This document shows, piece after piece, positions 51,397 through 61,051 of a stretch of DNA of 64,000 bases. A program made the translations under genes and the position numbers. The DNA comes from Actinomycetes bacterium. Its GTDB lineage: Bacteria; Actinomycetota; Acidimicrobiia; Acidimicrobiales; Acidimicrobiaceae. The notes beneath the pieces are model-generated. The model worked only from the letters and a program-made list of their open reading frames with translations, was not told where the DNA came from and did not search any database. The first letter of the stretch is position 1. Each line of letters opens with the position of its first letter. The stretch is taken from NCBI GenBank assembly GCA_021805205.1, contig JAJZFV010000028.1:18728-82727 (forward strand). Reading direction: 5' to 3'.

Positions 51397-52596
51397 ATGG
51401 ACTTTAGGCGAATCACAGGGTTACCTCCTTACGTTTTCAAGATTATTGATCAAATCAAGATTGACCTGCGACGAGATGGCGTTGACGTCATTGATCTAGG
51501 ATTTGGCAATCCTGATATACCTTCACCGGCGATTGCAGTGGAAAAACTTACTGAGGCTGCTCAAAATACTCGAAACCACCGCTACTCTTCGTCAAAGGGA
51601 ATACCTAACCTTCGTAAGGCAGTTGCAAATCTATATGCTCGTAAATACGGCGTCGAGCTAGATCCCGATACTGAGATCGTCTCAACCATCGGTGCCAAAG
51701 AGGGGTTGAGCCACCTAATGTGGGTCTTGGTCGGACCTGGTGACACTGCACTGGTGCCCTCACCGTCGTACCCAATACATATCTGGGCCCCTCTCTTTGC
51801 CGGAGCTGAAGTACGACAGGTGCGCTTAGGCGGCGAGGTCAGCTCCCCCGATGCGTTCTTTGCCAATTTGATCGAAGCCTATGAGTCGACTTGGCCAAAA
51901 CCACGTGTAGTGGTCGTATCATTTCCCCACAATCCTACAACAGTCTGCGTCGACTTGGAGTGGATGGCGAAGCTGGTCGCATTTGCTAGGGAGCGAGGAG
52001 TGGTTATAGTCCACGACTTCGCCTACTCTGACACATCCTTTGATGGCTATGTTCCACCTTCGATCCTTCAAGTTCCTGGCGCCAAAGATTGCGCGGTTGA
52101 GTTCTATACCCTAACCAAGTCCTATTCAATGGCCGGTTGGAGAGTCGCGTTCATGGTCGGAAATGCCGAAGTCGTAGCGGCTCTTACAAAGTTAAAGAGC
52201 TATCTTGACTATGGCACATTTCAACCGATTCAAATCGCTGCGACCGTTACACTCAACGAGGCCGATGACTATCCACCCTTGGTAAATTCGATCTATGAAT
52301 CTCGCCGTAACGCCCTATGCGATGGTTTGGAAAAGATTGGATGGCACATAGAAAGGCCACTGGGAACTATGTTCGTCTGGGCTCCGATTCCTGAGCCCTA
52401 TCAAGAGATGGGATCTCTGGAGTTTGCCCGCTTTTTGGCTACTGAGGCACATGTTGCAACGTCACCAGGGGTAGGTTTTGGCCCTGGAGGAGAGGGTTAT
52501 GTAAGATTTGCACTCATCGAAAATGAGATGCGAATTGCACAAGCCGTTCGAAACTTAAAGCGCGTTCTCGTAAAGTTAGATGCTCCAATCCAGTAA
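51397..52596 (+). CDS. Class I/II aminotransferase (AlaC-like)
   Basis: A 399-residue fold-type I aminotransferase. 'VIDLGFGNPDIPSP' and 'YSSSKGIPNLRKAVANLYARKYGVELDPDTEIVSTIGAKEGLSHLMWVLVGPGD' are typical of alanine transaminases of the AlaC/YfdZ type; the PLP lysine is in 'TLTKSYSMAGWRVAFMVG'. It probably makes alanine from pyruvate and glutamate. ATG start; ten bases separate it from the LysE-type gene. Confidence 0.9.
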   Translation: MDFRRITGLPPYVFKIIDQIKIDLRRDGVDVIDLGFGNPDIPSPAIAVEKLTEAAQNTRNHRYSSSKGIPNLRKAVANLYARKYGVELDPDTEIVSTIGAKEGLSHLMWVLVGPGDTALVPSPSYPIHIWAPLFAGAEVRQVRLGGEVSSPDAFFANLIEAYESTWPKPRVVVVSFPHNPTTVCVDLEWMAKLVAFARERGVVIVHDFAYSDTSFDGYVPPSILQVPGAKDCAVEFYTLTKSYSMAGWRVAFMVGNAEVVAALTKLKSYLDYGTFQPIQIAATVTLNEADDYPPLVNSIYESRRNALCDGLEKIGWHIERPLGTMFVWAPIPEPYQEMGSLEFARFLATEAHVATSPGVGFGPGGEGYVRFALIENEMRIAQAVRNLKRVLVKLDAPIQ

Positions 52597-52605
52597 GGGT
52601 AGAAG

Positions 52606-53232
52606 TTGAAGTCATCTTTAGTTGTTGCCTTCATAGCCATCTCTCTCGTCTTCATTGTCATCCCCGGGCCAAGTGTCGTCTTTGCAGTGGGAAGGGCGAT
52701 CGCCGGCGGACCGGCGGTGGGCGTAGTGACAGTTGCGGGAAATGCTATTGGAGTCTTCGTTCAGGGATTGCTGGTGGCCATTGGCTTAGGTGCAGTTATA
52801 TCGCACTTGGGGCCCTTTGCGACCTATCTGCGAATTGCTGGCGCGCTCTACTTAAGCTACCTGGGAATAAAGACATTTCGAGGACGTAGAGAGGAGCTTC
52901 ACATCTCCGACGGGCAAGAGAGGGGTTCACTGCCCTCGATCTTTCGAACCGGGGTCCTAGTTGGCCTCTCAAATCCCAAGACGGCAATCTTCATGGCCGC
53001 TATCTTACCTCAATTTGTGGGCAAGACATCGATGTCACCGATACTTCAGATGGTGCTTTTGAATGTTATCTTCTTGCTGATGGGATTTACCTCTGATTCG
53101 ATGTGGGCCCTAGCTGCAGGTACATTACGAAGGTGGTTGTCGTCGTCGAGAAAGAGGTTGGAGGCAGTTACTGGAACCGGCGGTGCCCTGATATTTGGAC
53201 TTGGCCTTTACCTTGCGCTCTTTGGCAAGTAG
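52606..53232 (+). CDS. LysE/RhtB-family amino-acid exporter
   Basis: A 208-residue membrane protein with six predicted helices. The LysE/RhtB pattern is clear: 'VFIVIPGPSVVFAVGRAIAGGPAVGVVTVAGNAIGVFVQ', 'RIAGALYLSYLGIKTFRG' and 'FRTGVLVGLSNPKTAIFMAAILPQFV'. It probably exports amino acids or similar metabolites. It follows the aminotransferase, whose product it may export. TTG start with AAGGG upstream. Confidence 0.9.
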   Translation: MKSSLVVAFIAISLVFIVIPGPSVVFAVGRAIAGGPAVGVVTVAGNAIGVFVQGLLVAIGLGAVISHLGPFATYLRIAGALYLSYLGIKTFRGRREELHISDGQERGSLPSIFRTGVLVGLSNPKTAIFMAAILPQFVGKTSMSPILQMVLLNVIFLLMGFTSDSMWALAAGTLRRWLSSSRKRLEAVTGTGGALIFGLGLYLALFGK

Positions 53233-53313
53233 CTTTCTCTATCTACGAGGAACAGATCTTCTAAGTTGACCTTTGGAAATATATTTGTAATAGATGCCCA
53301 CTAACCTTGAGGC

Positions 53314-53961
53314 GTGGCACGTTACATACTACGAATATGGTTAGATGATCGACCAGGTGCATTGGGTCAGGTAGCCTCACGCATCGGTTCAGTTCGCGGG
53401 GATCTCGTTGGAATCGAGATCCTGGAACGAGGGGCGGGTAAGGCGATCGATGAAATCGTCGTGGAGATTCCAAGTCATGACCTACTAGATCTACTGATAC
53501 GTGAGATCCATGAGGTCGACGGAGTGGACGTCGAGGAGGTTAGAGAGTCGAGCCACAACGACTATGACATTCGATTAGCGCCCCTTGAGGTGGCGACGCG
53601 TCTCCTCGATTGTGAGGCTGAAGTACTGCTATTCGTAGCCCTATCCTCAAACATTCATGCAACTTTTGACCTCTCATATGCTGCTGTGGTAGATACTGAT
53701 GGCGAAAAATTGGTATCAGGAAGTGGCGAGGTCGCGAGTGAGCCATGGTTAGTTGCCTTCGCTAAAGGCGGATCAGCGCGGGCGGAGCTCGGCGACGTCC
53801 ACTCCCAAAACGATGATATGTTTCTGATTGGCCTCGACTACCACGGCCACTATCTAATCTGCCACAGGAAGGATCGGCCCTTGAGGGCTCTGGAGCGCTC
53901 ACAGATCTGGATGCTATCGCGAATCTGTTCCCAACACGCTCGGCGCCTCTCGAAGAAGTAG
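53314..53961 (+). CDS. ACT-domain protein with GAF-like C-terminus
   Basis: A 215-residue protein. Residues 1-75 form an ACT domain ('YILRIWLDDRPGALGQVASRIGSVRGDLVGIEILERGAGKAIDEIVVEIP'), which senses amino acids. The C-terminal part, with 'SYAAVVDTDGEKLVSGSGE' and 'LERSQIWMLSRICSQHARRLSK', looks like a diverged GAF domain. Regulation of amino-acid metabolism is likely, given the aminotransferase and exporter upstream. GTG start. Ligand unknown. Confidence 0.77.
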   Translation: MARYILRIWLDDRPGALGQVASRIGSVRGDLVGIEILERGAGKAIDEIVVEIPSHDLLDLLIREIHEVDGVDVEEVRESSHNDYDIRLAPLEVATRLLDCEAEVLLFVALSSNIHATFDLSYAAVVDTDGEKLVSGSGEVASEPWLVAFAKGGSARAELGDVHSQNDDMFLIGLDYHGHYLICHRKDRPLRALERSQIWMLSRICSQHARRLSKK

Positions 53962-54258
53962 TAAGTCTCGATTTGGTTAGTAGCTGCCAAGTGCTCGCTC
54001 AATGCGACCTGCAGCTCTGGACCGACTGTACTTTCAAATCTTCGTTCGCTCGGGAGGGATCGCTTTCGTCTAGTAGATAGGCGGTTCATGGTCGAATTGG
54101 TGTTCCATAGGTTGGGCTATGATACCGAAAGTTCATCTTAAAATTATTTTCGATCTCTCTCTTGGATATAGCTCAGGAGGGGTATCGTCTATTTTCGGGG
54201 CGATGTCAGGTATGTTGCGATTCGAAAACATGGCTGGCCTAGTGTAGCATCTCTATTT
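53962..54258. other. Gap before the GH15 gene
   Basis: About 300 bases. No gene on either strand is supportable. It must carry the promoter of the GH15 gene, but no clear boxes stand out. Confidence 0.4.
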
Positions 54259-56088
54259 ATGACAGATCGACTAATCGATGTCGTCGGTGGGGTTAGCCCC
54301 GATCATTCGACACCACTTGAAGACTATGCAATCATCGGCGATACCCATACTGTTGCCCTGGTTAGCCGAAGCGGCTCTATCGATTGGCTTTGTTTACCTC
54401 GTTTCGACTCCGATGCCTGCTTTGCCAAGTTATTAGGTACCGAGGATAATGGCTTTTGGAAGATAGCTCCACTCGATTGCGACGCCACTAGCAGTCGTAG
54501 GTATCTTGAAGACACACTTGTGTTAGAGACGGAGTACACCACCGCCTCTGGTCGGGTGCGAGTCACCGACTTTATGCCAATACGCTCCCATCAAGCGAGC
54601 ATTGTTCGGATCGTTACCGGCATCTCTGGCAATGTATCCATGGGTTGCGAGTTGGTGTTGCGCTTTGGTTATGGATGGATCGTGCCATGGATTCGCCGCG
54701 AAGGTGATCACCTCCACGGCTTTGCTGGACCCGATTCCATCTGTCTATCAACACCAGTTGAACTTGAAGGGAAGAACTTTAGGACAATAGGTCAGTTTGA
54801 AGTTAAAGAGGGAGAGGAGGTACCATTTATCCTCTCTTGGCAGGAGTCCTCGTATGCTCGTCGATGTGGTGTAACAGTTGATGAACAGTTGCAAGGGACG
54901 ACAGATTGGTGGAAGAAGTGGAGCGAAAGGTGTACTTATCGGGGCGGCCATCGCGAGGCCTTAATCCGTTCTCTAATCACCCTCAAAGCACTCACCTATG
55001 CACCTAGTGGAGGCATAGTGGCTGCAGCTACCACTTCTCTTCCTGAGGCCCTTGGCGGAGGGCGGAATTGGGATTATCGATACTGTTGGCTCCGCGATGC
55101 ATCCTTTACGCTTTTGGCCTTCTTGCAGTGCGGCTATACCCGCGAGGCCTCTAAGTGGAGAGATTGGCTGATGAGGGCAGTAGCTGGTCAACCGGGGCAG
55201 ATTCAGATTATGTACGGACCAGCGGGCGAGCGCAGGCTAACCGAGATCGAACTCGAATGGCTGACAGGCTATGAGAACTCTAAGCCGGTAAGAATTGGAA
55301 ACGCCGCATCGGCCCAAGTGCAACTAGACGTCTTTGGCGAGGTCGGGGCAGTTCTTCACCACGCACGGGAGTTAGCGATGAAGCCAGATGAGATCGAGTG
55401 GGATCTCCAGGTGGCACTGGTTTCACACGTGGAAGAGCATTGGCGCGACGCCGATGATGGCATCTGGGAGGTGCGCTCGGCCCCTCGACACTTCGTACAC
55501 TCTAAAATCATGGCCTGGGTCGCCTTAGACAGGGCGATAAAGTCTGCCGTAGAATTTGGCCTACCCGCACCTTTGGAAAGGTGGCAATCGATCCGTGACC
55601 AAATTCGAGGGGACATTCTCTCCAATGGGGTCAATCATGAGCGAGGATCTCTAAAGCGATCCTATGACTCGAATGAGTTAGATGCCAGTCTTCTACTCGC
55701 TGGGTCGTATGGCTTTTTGGAGCGAAGCGACCCGCTCTTTATCGGTACCGTAAATGCAATAAAAGAGGACCTAATGAGTGGCGGTTTCCTACTGCGCTAT
55801 AGAACAGATGATGCGGGGGGAGCCGATGGTCTTACTGGTAATGAGGGTGCTTTTCTGGCGTGTAGCTTTTGGTTAGTTGAGGCCCAAGCGGAAGTTGGCG
55901 AAATCGAGGAGGCAAAAGAGCTCTTCGATCGTTTGGTTGCCCTCTCTAATGACGTAGGTCTTCTCTCGGAGGAGTTTGATACTAAGGGGGGTCGCCTCGT
56001 AGGGAACTTCCCCCAGGCCTTCTCCCACGTCGGCTTGGTCAATGCGACCATCGCTTTAGAAAGGGCGATGGCCCAACGAGATAGTTAG
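54259..56088 (+). CDS. Glycoside hydrolase family 15 (glucoamylase/trehalase-like)
   Basis: A 609-residue GH15 protein: an N-terminal beta-sandwich (to about 230) and an (alpha/alpha)6 barrel. 'YAIIGDTHTVALVSRSGSIDWLCLPRFDSDACFAKLLG' is the family start; 'ATTSLPEALGGGRNWDYRYCWLRDASFTLLAF' and 'GYENSKPVRIGNAASAQVQLDVFGE' carry the substrate site; 'DGLTGNEGAFLACSFWLVE' follows with the C-terminal catalytic region. In actinobacteria such enzymes are often trehalases or cleave maltodextrins. No signal peptide, so cytoplasmic. ATG start. It ends 14 bases from the convergent glycerol kinase gene. Confidence 0.92.
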   Translation: MTDRLIDVVGGVSPDHSTPLEDYAIIGDTHTVALVSRSGSIDWLCLPRFDSDACFAKLLGTEDNGFWKIAPLDCDATSSRRYLEDTLVLETEYTTASGRVRVTDFMPIRSHQASIVRIVTGISGNVSMGCELVLRFGYGWIVPWIRREGDHLHGFAGPDSICLSTPVELEGKNFRTIGQFEVKEGEEVPFILSWQESSYARRCGVTVDEQLQGTTDWWKKWSERCTYRGGHREALIRSLITLKALTYAPSGGIVAAATTSLPEALGGGRNWDYRYCWLRDASFTLLAFLQCGYTREASKWRDWLMRAVAGQPGQIQIMYGPAGERRLTEIELEWLTGYENSKPVRIGNAASAQVQLDVFGEVGAVLHHARELAMKPDEIEWDLQVALVSHVEEHWRDADDGIWEVRSAPRHFVHSKIMAWVALDRAIKSAVEFGLPAPLERWQSIRDQIRGDILSNGVNHERGSLKRSYDSNELDASLLLAGSYGFLERSDPLFIGTVNAIKEDLMSGGFLLRYRTDDAGGADGLTGNEGAFLACSFWLVEAQAEVGEIEEAKELFDRLVALSNDVGLLSEEFDTKGGRLVGNFPQAFSHVGLVNATIALERAMAQRDS

Positions 56089-56102
56089 CCTCTCCTCAAC
56101 TT

Positions 56103-57608
56103 TTATGAAGTAGTCACCATGACCTTGGCCAAGTGGCGCTCCATATACTTTTCAAATCGCTGCCTACGCTGGTTGCTGGAGAAACTCTTGTTGCTGGGAG
56201 TGATGGTTTTTCTAAATTGAATTAGCTCTTTAGCGCCGGCTTTATCGAGGACGCCAACCGAGATGGCGCCAAGGAGAAAGGCGCCATATGAACTCGACTC
56301 GGCGACGTTGGGAAGGACGATCTCACGGTTTGACTGGTCGGCTTGGATCTGAAGGTAGAGGTTGGATCGAGTCAATCCTCCGTCGCACGTAATAGAAGTG
56401 ACTACCTCATCTAGAGTTGCCTCCATCTGTTCTATAACTTGTGTGGTGCGAACTGCGATACCTTCTAGGCAGGCGCGAACTATGTGCCCCTTTTTGGTTG
56501 AGGCCGATAGTCCATAGATCGCAGCCCCAACGTCTCGCCTCCAATAGGGGGTACCTAGTCCGGAGAATGAAGGAATAAAGGTAACGGTGTCAGAGTCTTT
56601 TACTTCATTTGCCACCTTATCTATCTCGTCATAGTTTGATATGAGAGACAAATTGTCGCGAAGGTAGCGAACTGCTGACCCGGAGGTAAAGACGGTACCC
56701 TCGGTTACGTAAATGGTCTCACTTGGAGTATCCGGCGCCTCAATCTGCCAACCTATCGACTCGAGTAGCCCCCCATGGGGTCGCCTCCTAATTGTGCCGG
56801 CGTTGGAGAGGATGAATGTTCCGGTTCCGTGAGTCACCTTTGTGGCTCCAACTTCGAAACGACCTTGACCAAATAGTGATGCCTGTTGATCGCCGACCAC
56901 CGATGAGATTGCTACGCCAGAAAAGGGTAGTCCCTTGGCAACGGAGACCTCTGAGATGGTGGTTGGAGATATCTCGGGGAGGAGTCTCCGTGGAATCGAA
57001 AAGAGACCGAGGAGCTCTTCGTCGAATGAGAGTGAGTCGATATTGAAGAGCATAGTTCGCGAAGCGTTAGATGGATCGGTGATGACCGGGCTCTTGATCG
57101 TTGCACCAGCTAGTAGGTAGATGATGTAGCTATCTAAGGTTCCCATTGCGCCGTCGCTGTAGCTAGTTACCGAGGTGGTCTCTACGATCGACTCCATCTT
57201 CGTGGCACTAAAGTATGGGCTCATCGCCAGGCCAGTCTTCTCAATGATGGCGTCCGCCCCACCTTCACCTCCGATCCTCGCTAAGGTATCTTGGCCTCGA
57301 CCGTCCTGCCAAGAGATAAGCGGGGAGATTACCTCTCCGCTGCTGCGCCGCCACGCCAAGGTGGATTCACGCTGGTTGGTAATTCCAATAGCTACAACCT
57401 CTTTGGCTCTATCTCCGAGTTGGATCTCGAGTTGCCTCAAAAGTTCGAGAGTTGTTGCCCCGATTGCACGACCGTCTTGCTCTACACGATCACCGATGAC
57501 CTGGAGCGATATCTCTTGTGCCGCAGTTGCGACGGTCTCGCCAGTGATTTGGTATGCGGTAGTTCGAATAGATGATGTTCCGAGATCAACAGCGACAATG
57601 ATGGCCAT
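56103..57608 (-). CDS. glpK: Glycerol kinase-type FGGY kinase
   Basis: A 501-residue FGGY kinase, predicted to make glycerol-3-phosphate from glycerol and ATP. 'VAVDLGTSSIRTTAYQ' binds ATP; 'GITNQRESTLAWRRSSGEVISPLISWQDGR' is the GlpK-like segment; 'VVGDQQASLFGQGRFEVGATKVTHGTGTFIL' and 'TCDGGLTRSNLYLQIQADQ' follow. It resembles GlpK more than the FGGY kinase at 34431-35894. It is not linked to a glpF or glpD gene here. ATG start. The next gene upstream, transglutaminase, is 29 bases away. Confidence 0.86.
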   Translation of the reverse strand: MAIIVAVDLGTSSIRTTAYQITGETVATAAQEISLQVIGDRVEQDGRAIGATTLELLRQLEIQLGDRAKEVVAIGITNQRESTLAWRRSSGEVISPLISWQDGRGQDTLARIGGEGGADAIIEKTGLAMSPYFSATKMESIVETTSVTSYSDGAMGTLDSYIIYLLAGATIKSPVITDPSNASRTMLFNIDSLSFDEELLGLFSIPRRLLPEISPTTISEVSVAKGLPFSGVAISSVVGDQQASLFGQGRFEVGATKVTHGTGTFILSNAGTIRRRPHGGLLESIGWQIEAPDTPSETIYVTEGTVFTSGSAVRYLRDNLSLISNYDEIDKVANEVKDSDTVTFIPSFSGLGTPYWRRDVGAAIYGLSASTKKGHIVRACLEGIAVRTTQVIEQMEATLDEVVTSITCDGGLTRSNLYLQIQADQSNREIVLPNVAESSSYGAFLLGAISVGVLDKAGAKELIQFRKTITPSNKSFSSNQRRQRFEKYMERHLAKVMVTTS

Positions 57609-57637
57609 ATGATTAGGTTAGTTTGATGATCTAACCG

Positions 57638-58486
57638 TTATGCGCGTCGCGTCATCGTAACGGTAACTATTGGCGGCGAAGATTGCCCACCAAAGTAGAT
57701 ACCGCGAAATGGGGTGACGTCGTTGTAGTCACGCCCCTTAGCGACCGTAACGTAGAGTTTGTTTATTCTATCGACGCCATTTGAAGGATCCATTCCGATC
57801 CACTCTCCCACAAATGCCTCGACCCACGCGTGTGACTCCCCGGTTGAACTCTCTCCAATCTGGGGATCGGTATTTGGATATAGGTATCCAGAAACGTAAC
57901 GTGCCGGAACTCCGATCGATCTTAGGAGTGCAATTGCCACGTGAGCAAAGTCTTGGCACACGCCAAATCCGACTCCGAGTGCCTCCTTGGCACTCGATGA
58001 GACTTTGGTGATTCCGCTGCGATAGGCGAGATTGGCCTTGACGAAGTCCATCACGACTGCAATTCGATCCTCAATCAGATCGAGGCTAGCTACTGAATCA
58101 TAGGTCGCCTCTGCGATCTCCTTGGGTATTTCGGTATATGTGGTTGTAGCTAGATATTCGCTAAATGCATCCCGAAAGTCGTCGCCAATCATCGCGGCAG
58201 GAGTTAAGCGAACCCCTCTACCTCGCGGATCTTCGAGCTCGACGTGGCTCAATGAGGTTATATCTAAGTTGTTGTGCCTTCGGTGAAGATCAAAGTAAGT
58301 GACCGACGTGCCGAAGTAATCGGAGTAGTTATAGAGAGAGGCGCGCGGCGATACCGCTATCGAAGACGATAGAAGCAGCTGATTCGAGGTATTCTTCGGC
58401 GTCATTCGAACTTCGTTGTAGCTAGAAAATACATCGTCATCATAGGTGTACTTTGTGGTGTGAATGATCTCGAGGCGCCACTTCAT
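57638..58486 (-). CDS. Transglutaminase-like protein
   Basis: A 282-residue protein with a bacterial transglutaminase N-domain and a core carrying the catalytic triad: Cys in 'GFGVCQDFAHVAIALLRSIGVPARYVSGYL', His in 'GESHAWVEAFVGE', and Asp in 'WIGMDPSNG'. It probably acts as a protease or amidase on isopeptides. It is the last gene of the ATP-grasp/alpha-E/transglutaminase operon. I start it at ATG 58486, which overlaps the alpha-E stop by ATGA; GTG 58492 is in the same frame. Confidence 0.9.
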   Translation of the reverse strand: MKWRLEIIHTTKYTYDDDVFSSYNEVRMTPKNTSNQLLLSSSIAVSPRASLYNYSDYFGTSVTYFDLHRRHNNLDITSLSHVELEDPRGRGVRLTPAAMIGDDFRDAFSEYLATTTYTEIPKEIAEATYDSVASLDLIEDRIAVVMDFVKANLAYRSGITKVSSSAKEALGVGFGVCQDFAHVAIALLRSIGVPARYVSGYLYPNTDPQIGESSTGESHAWVEAFVGEWIGMDPSNGVDRINKLYVTVAKGRDYNDVTPFRGIYFGGQSSPPIVTVTMTRRA

Positions 58487-59439
58487 CGCCACACCTCACT
58501 TCGTAGTGGATAGTTAAAGTTTGACTTTGAGAGAGGCGAAAAGAAGGTCTCGTAGTAGAAGTTGCACATGAGAAGGTGGCTCGACCAAAGATCGTCTAGT
58601 AGCAGGTCGATTTCGCCGGTCTCGGAAGCTAGGGGGTACTCTAATCGTGCGATCTGCCGTGGAAGTTCCGGTGGTAGCGAGAAGCCTTGGCTCTCATCAA
58701 GGCCACGCAGAAGTTCATTTACGATATTTGATATCCGCAACATAGTGGCGAGGATAGATCTAGGAAATATCCTCTCTTGAATCAGGAAGTTAAGGGAACC
58801 AATCTCACTCACCGGTGAGTTGGTGGCACGCAAAAACGCCTCGTGACCTCCTATCGACCTAAGGACCACTACCCAATCCTCAGGGATCTTGGAGCGCCTC
58901 TTCTCAATTATCAGCCGTAATAGGATGTCGAGTTGCTCGACGTTGTATCCGAGGTTTAGAAAGTGCCATGCAGCATCTCGGTTCATTGTAGAGACCGCTA
59001 ACCCTCGCCCTTGAGCACATCTCTCCTTTATTATCGAGTAAAAGGTGAAAAGTCCATGGCCAAATTGGTCCAAGGTGTACCTCGAGACACGGCCAAAGGC
59101 TACGTTGATAAGCTCCCAATACTCAAGTGAAATGGCATCGCGTGCCGATTTTGCATTCTCGTATGCCCGCTCGATTGAGTATCTGATCGACGACGGAACG
59201 GTTTCGTCGAGGGATAGGCCAAGAGCTAGCTTGTCGAATGACTCGACATTTCGTTCGAAGGAAAATACGGTCGACATCTGATCCGACCAGCGAGCTTCGT
59301 TGTCGTCATTGCTTCCGATGATCTCGTGGAGGTGAACGTCAAGGATGCGCGCCATTGATTCGCTTCGTTCCATGTAGCGACCCAACCAATAGAGTGATTC
59401 AGCTGTGCGGGCTAGAACTATGGAACCCCTTGAGGTCAT
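58483..59439 (-). CDS. Alpha-E domain protein (DUF403)
   Basis: A 318-residue all-alpha protein of the alpha-E family. The opening 'VLARTAESLYWLGRYMERSESMARILDVHLHEI' is diagnostic. It partners with circularly permuted ATP-grasp and transglutaminase proteins in predicted peptide-ligation systems. It overlaps both neighbours by four bases (ATGA), so the three are translationally coupled. No catalytic residues can be named. Confidence 0.9.
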   Translation of the reverse strand: MTSRGSIVLARTAESLYWLGRYMERSESMARILDVHLHEIIGSNDDNEARWSDQMSTVFSFERNVESFDKLALGLSLDETVPSSIRYSIERAYENAKSARDAISLEYWELINVAFGRVSRYTLDQFGHGLFTFYSIIKERCAQGRGLAVSTMNRDAAWHFLNLGYNVEQLDILLRLIIEKRRSKIPEDWVVVLRSIGGHEAFLRATNSPVSEIGSLNFLIQERIFPRSILATMLRISNIVNELLRGLDESQGFSLPPELPRQIARLEYPLASETGEIDLLLDDLWSSHLLMCNFYYETFFSPLSKSNFNYPLRSEVWR

Positions 59440-60959
59440 TGGGCCGACTCCTTTGCCAAATCGATTGCAATCTGACTTTGACTATTTTTTTGAAGCTGCG
59501 AAGAGGTAGCGATCCTCTGCCTCGATCTTCCCTTTATGATCCAAGTATCTTTTGATCCTCCACCTTGCGAGGAGTTCACGACCATCGATCCAGCTTCTAG
59601 GGCAACTCGACTAAGGCCCCCGGGAACTACATAACGTCCATCGGGCGAGGAGACTATGAATGGGCGAAGATCGGCGTGGCGTGGTTCGATATTGTTTCCA
59701 ACGACAGTAGGTATGGTAGAGAAGTTGACGATCCGTTGGGCTATGAATCCGCGAGGGTTAGCTACGATCGCCGCCTTTACCTCTTCAAGCTCTTGATCTG
59801 TGGCTTGGCTTCCAATTACGATTCCCTTACCACCGGATGCATCTACCGGCTTTATCACCAGACGATCTGCATTTTCGACGACGAAGGAGAGAACATCTGA
59901 ATCCTCAAGACGGTAGGTCTCGATATTTTTTAAGATTGGCTTCTGGTGAAGGTAGTAGTCGATGATTTCATCGACGTAGGCATAGGTTAATTTATCATCT
60001 GCAACTCCATTGCCTACTGCATTGGCGATGGTAACTCCGCCTGCTCGAACTGCATTTACTAACCCCGGGACTCCCAGATAGGAGTCGGGGCGGAAAAATA
60101 CTGGATCGATATATTCATCGTCGATACGCCTGTAGATAACATCTACCCTCCTTGACGACTTTGTGGTTCGAACGAAGATCTCGTTTCCTTTGGCAAAGAG
60201 GTCGCGAGGTTCCACCAATGGAACTCCCATCTGCCGTGCGAGAAATGCATGTTCGAAGTAGGCCGAGTTATATATACCAGGGGTTAGTACTACAACTAAG
60301 GGGTCGCTCACTTGTGATGGAGCTTGGGAGATGAGTGATGCTAAAAGGCGACTTGGGTAGTCGGTCACCGGCTCTATCTCATAGTTTTCAAAGAGCTCAG
60401 GGAGGATACGTGCCATTGCTCGCCTATTTTCGATGACGTAGCTAACTCCCGACGGAGTACGCAGGTTATCTTCGAGGACGACCAACTCTCCCTTTTCATC
60501 ACGTATCAGATCAAGACCAGCAACTGTTATGCGCATCTGGTACTCCATTAATGGAAATGCAGCAGGTCGTGAAAATTGGGTTGCATTGGCGATGACCCGT
60601 TTTGGAATAACCTTGTCCCGTACAATCTCTTGGCTGCCGTAGATGTCGTCGAGGAACGCCTCTAACGCTGCGATCCTCTGAGTAAGCCCCAATTCAACCT
60701 TGTTCCACTCGTCGTAGGCTATGATTCTGGGGAGTGGATCGAGTGGGAAAGTTCTCTCTTGGCCCCCGACTGTAAAGGTTATTCCCCGAGCGCTCTGGGT
60801 CTGTTCGACCTCTATCGCTCTTCGTTTTAGCTCACTGAGGCCGAGATTTTCTATCGACTTTGCTAAACCAAGCCAATTTTCATCTTGGGCATTTGAATTG
60901 ACGATAAATTCGTCAAATGCGCCAGCGTTTTCTTTGTAGAGGTCAAATGGACTCGTCAT
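59436..60959 (-). CDS. Circularly permuted ATP-grasp protein (type 2)
   Basis: A 507-residue protein of the DUF404/DUF407 family, a circularly permuted ATP-grasp ligase. Signatures are 'DPLPRIIAYDEWNKVELGLTQRIAALEAFLDDIYG', 'VAGLDLIRDEKGELVVLEDNLRTPSGVSYVIENRRAM', 'DVIYRRIDDEYIDPVFFRPDSYLGVPGLVNA' and 'LVIKPVDASGGKGIVIG'. It likely joins an amino acid or peptide to an acceptor using ATP. First gene of the three-gene operon. ATG start. The metabolite made is unknown. Confidence 0.93.
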   Translation of the reverse strand: MTSPFDLYKENAGAFDEFIVNSNAQDENWLGLAKSIENLGLSELKRRAIEVEQTQSARGITFTVGGQERTFPLDPLPRIIAYDEWNKVELGLTQRIAALEAFLDDIYGSQEIVRDKVIPKRVIANATQFSRPAAFPLMEYQMRITVAGLDLIRDEKGELVVLEDNLRTPSGVSYVIENRRAMARILPELFENYEIEPVTDYPSRLLASLISQAPSQVSDPLVVVLTPGIYNSAYFEHAFLARQMGVPLVEPRDLFAKGNEIFVRTTKSSRRVDVIYRRIDDEYIDPVFFRPDSYLGVPGLVNAVRAGGVTIANAVGNGVADDKLTYAYVDEIIDYYLHQKPILKNIETYRLEDSDVLSFVVENADRLVIKPVDASGGKGIVIGSQATDQELEEVKAAIVANPRGFIAQRIVNFSTIPTVVGNNIEPRHADLRPFIVSSPDGRYVVPGGLSRVALEAGSMVVNSSQGGGSKDTWIIKGRSRQRIATSSQLQKNSQSQIAIDLAKESAQ

Positions 60960-61051
60960 TATCAGCTAGAACGTATCACGCATTTGATACGATTTTGCGA
61001 CGGCTCTGTTACATTTATGTTACCAAAACCTTGCCAAGTGTTTCGTGAAAT

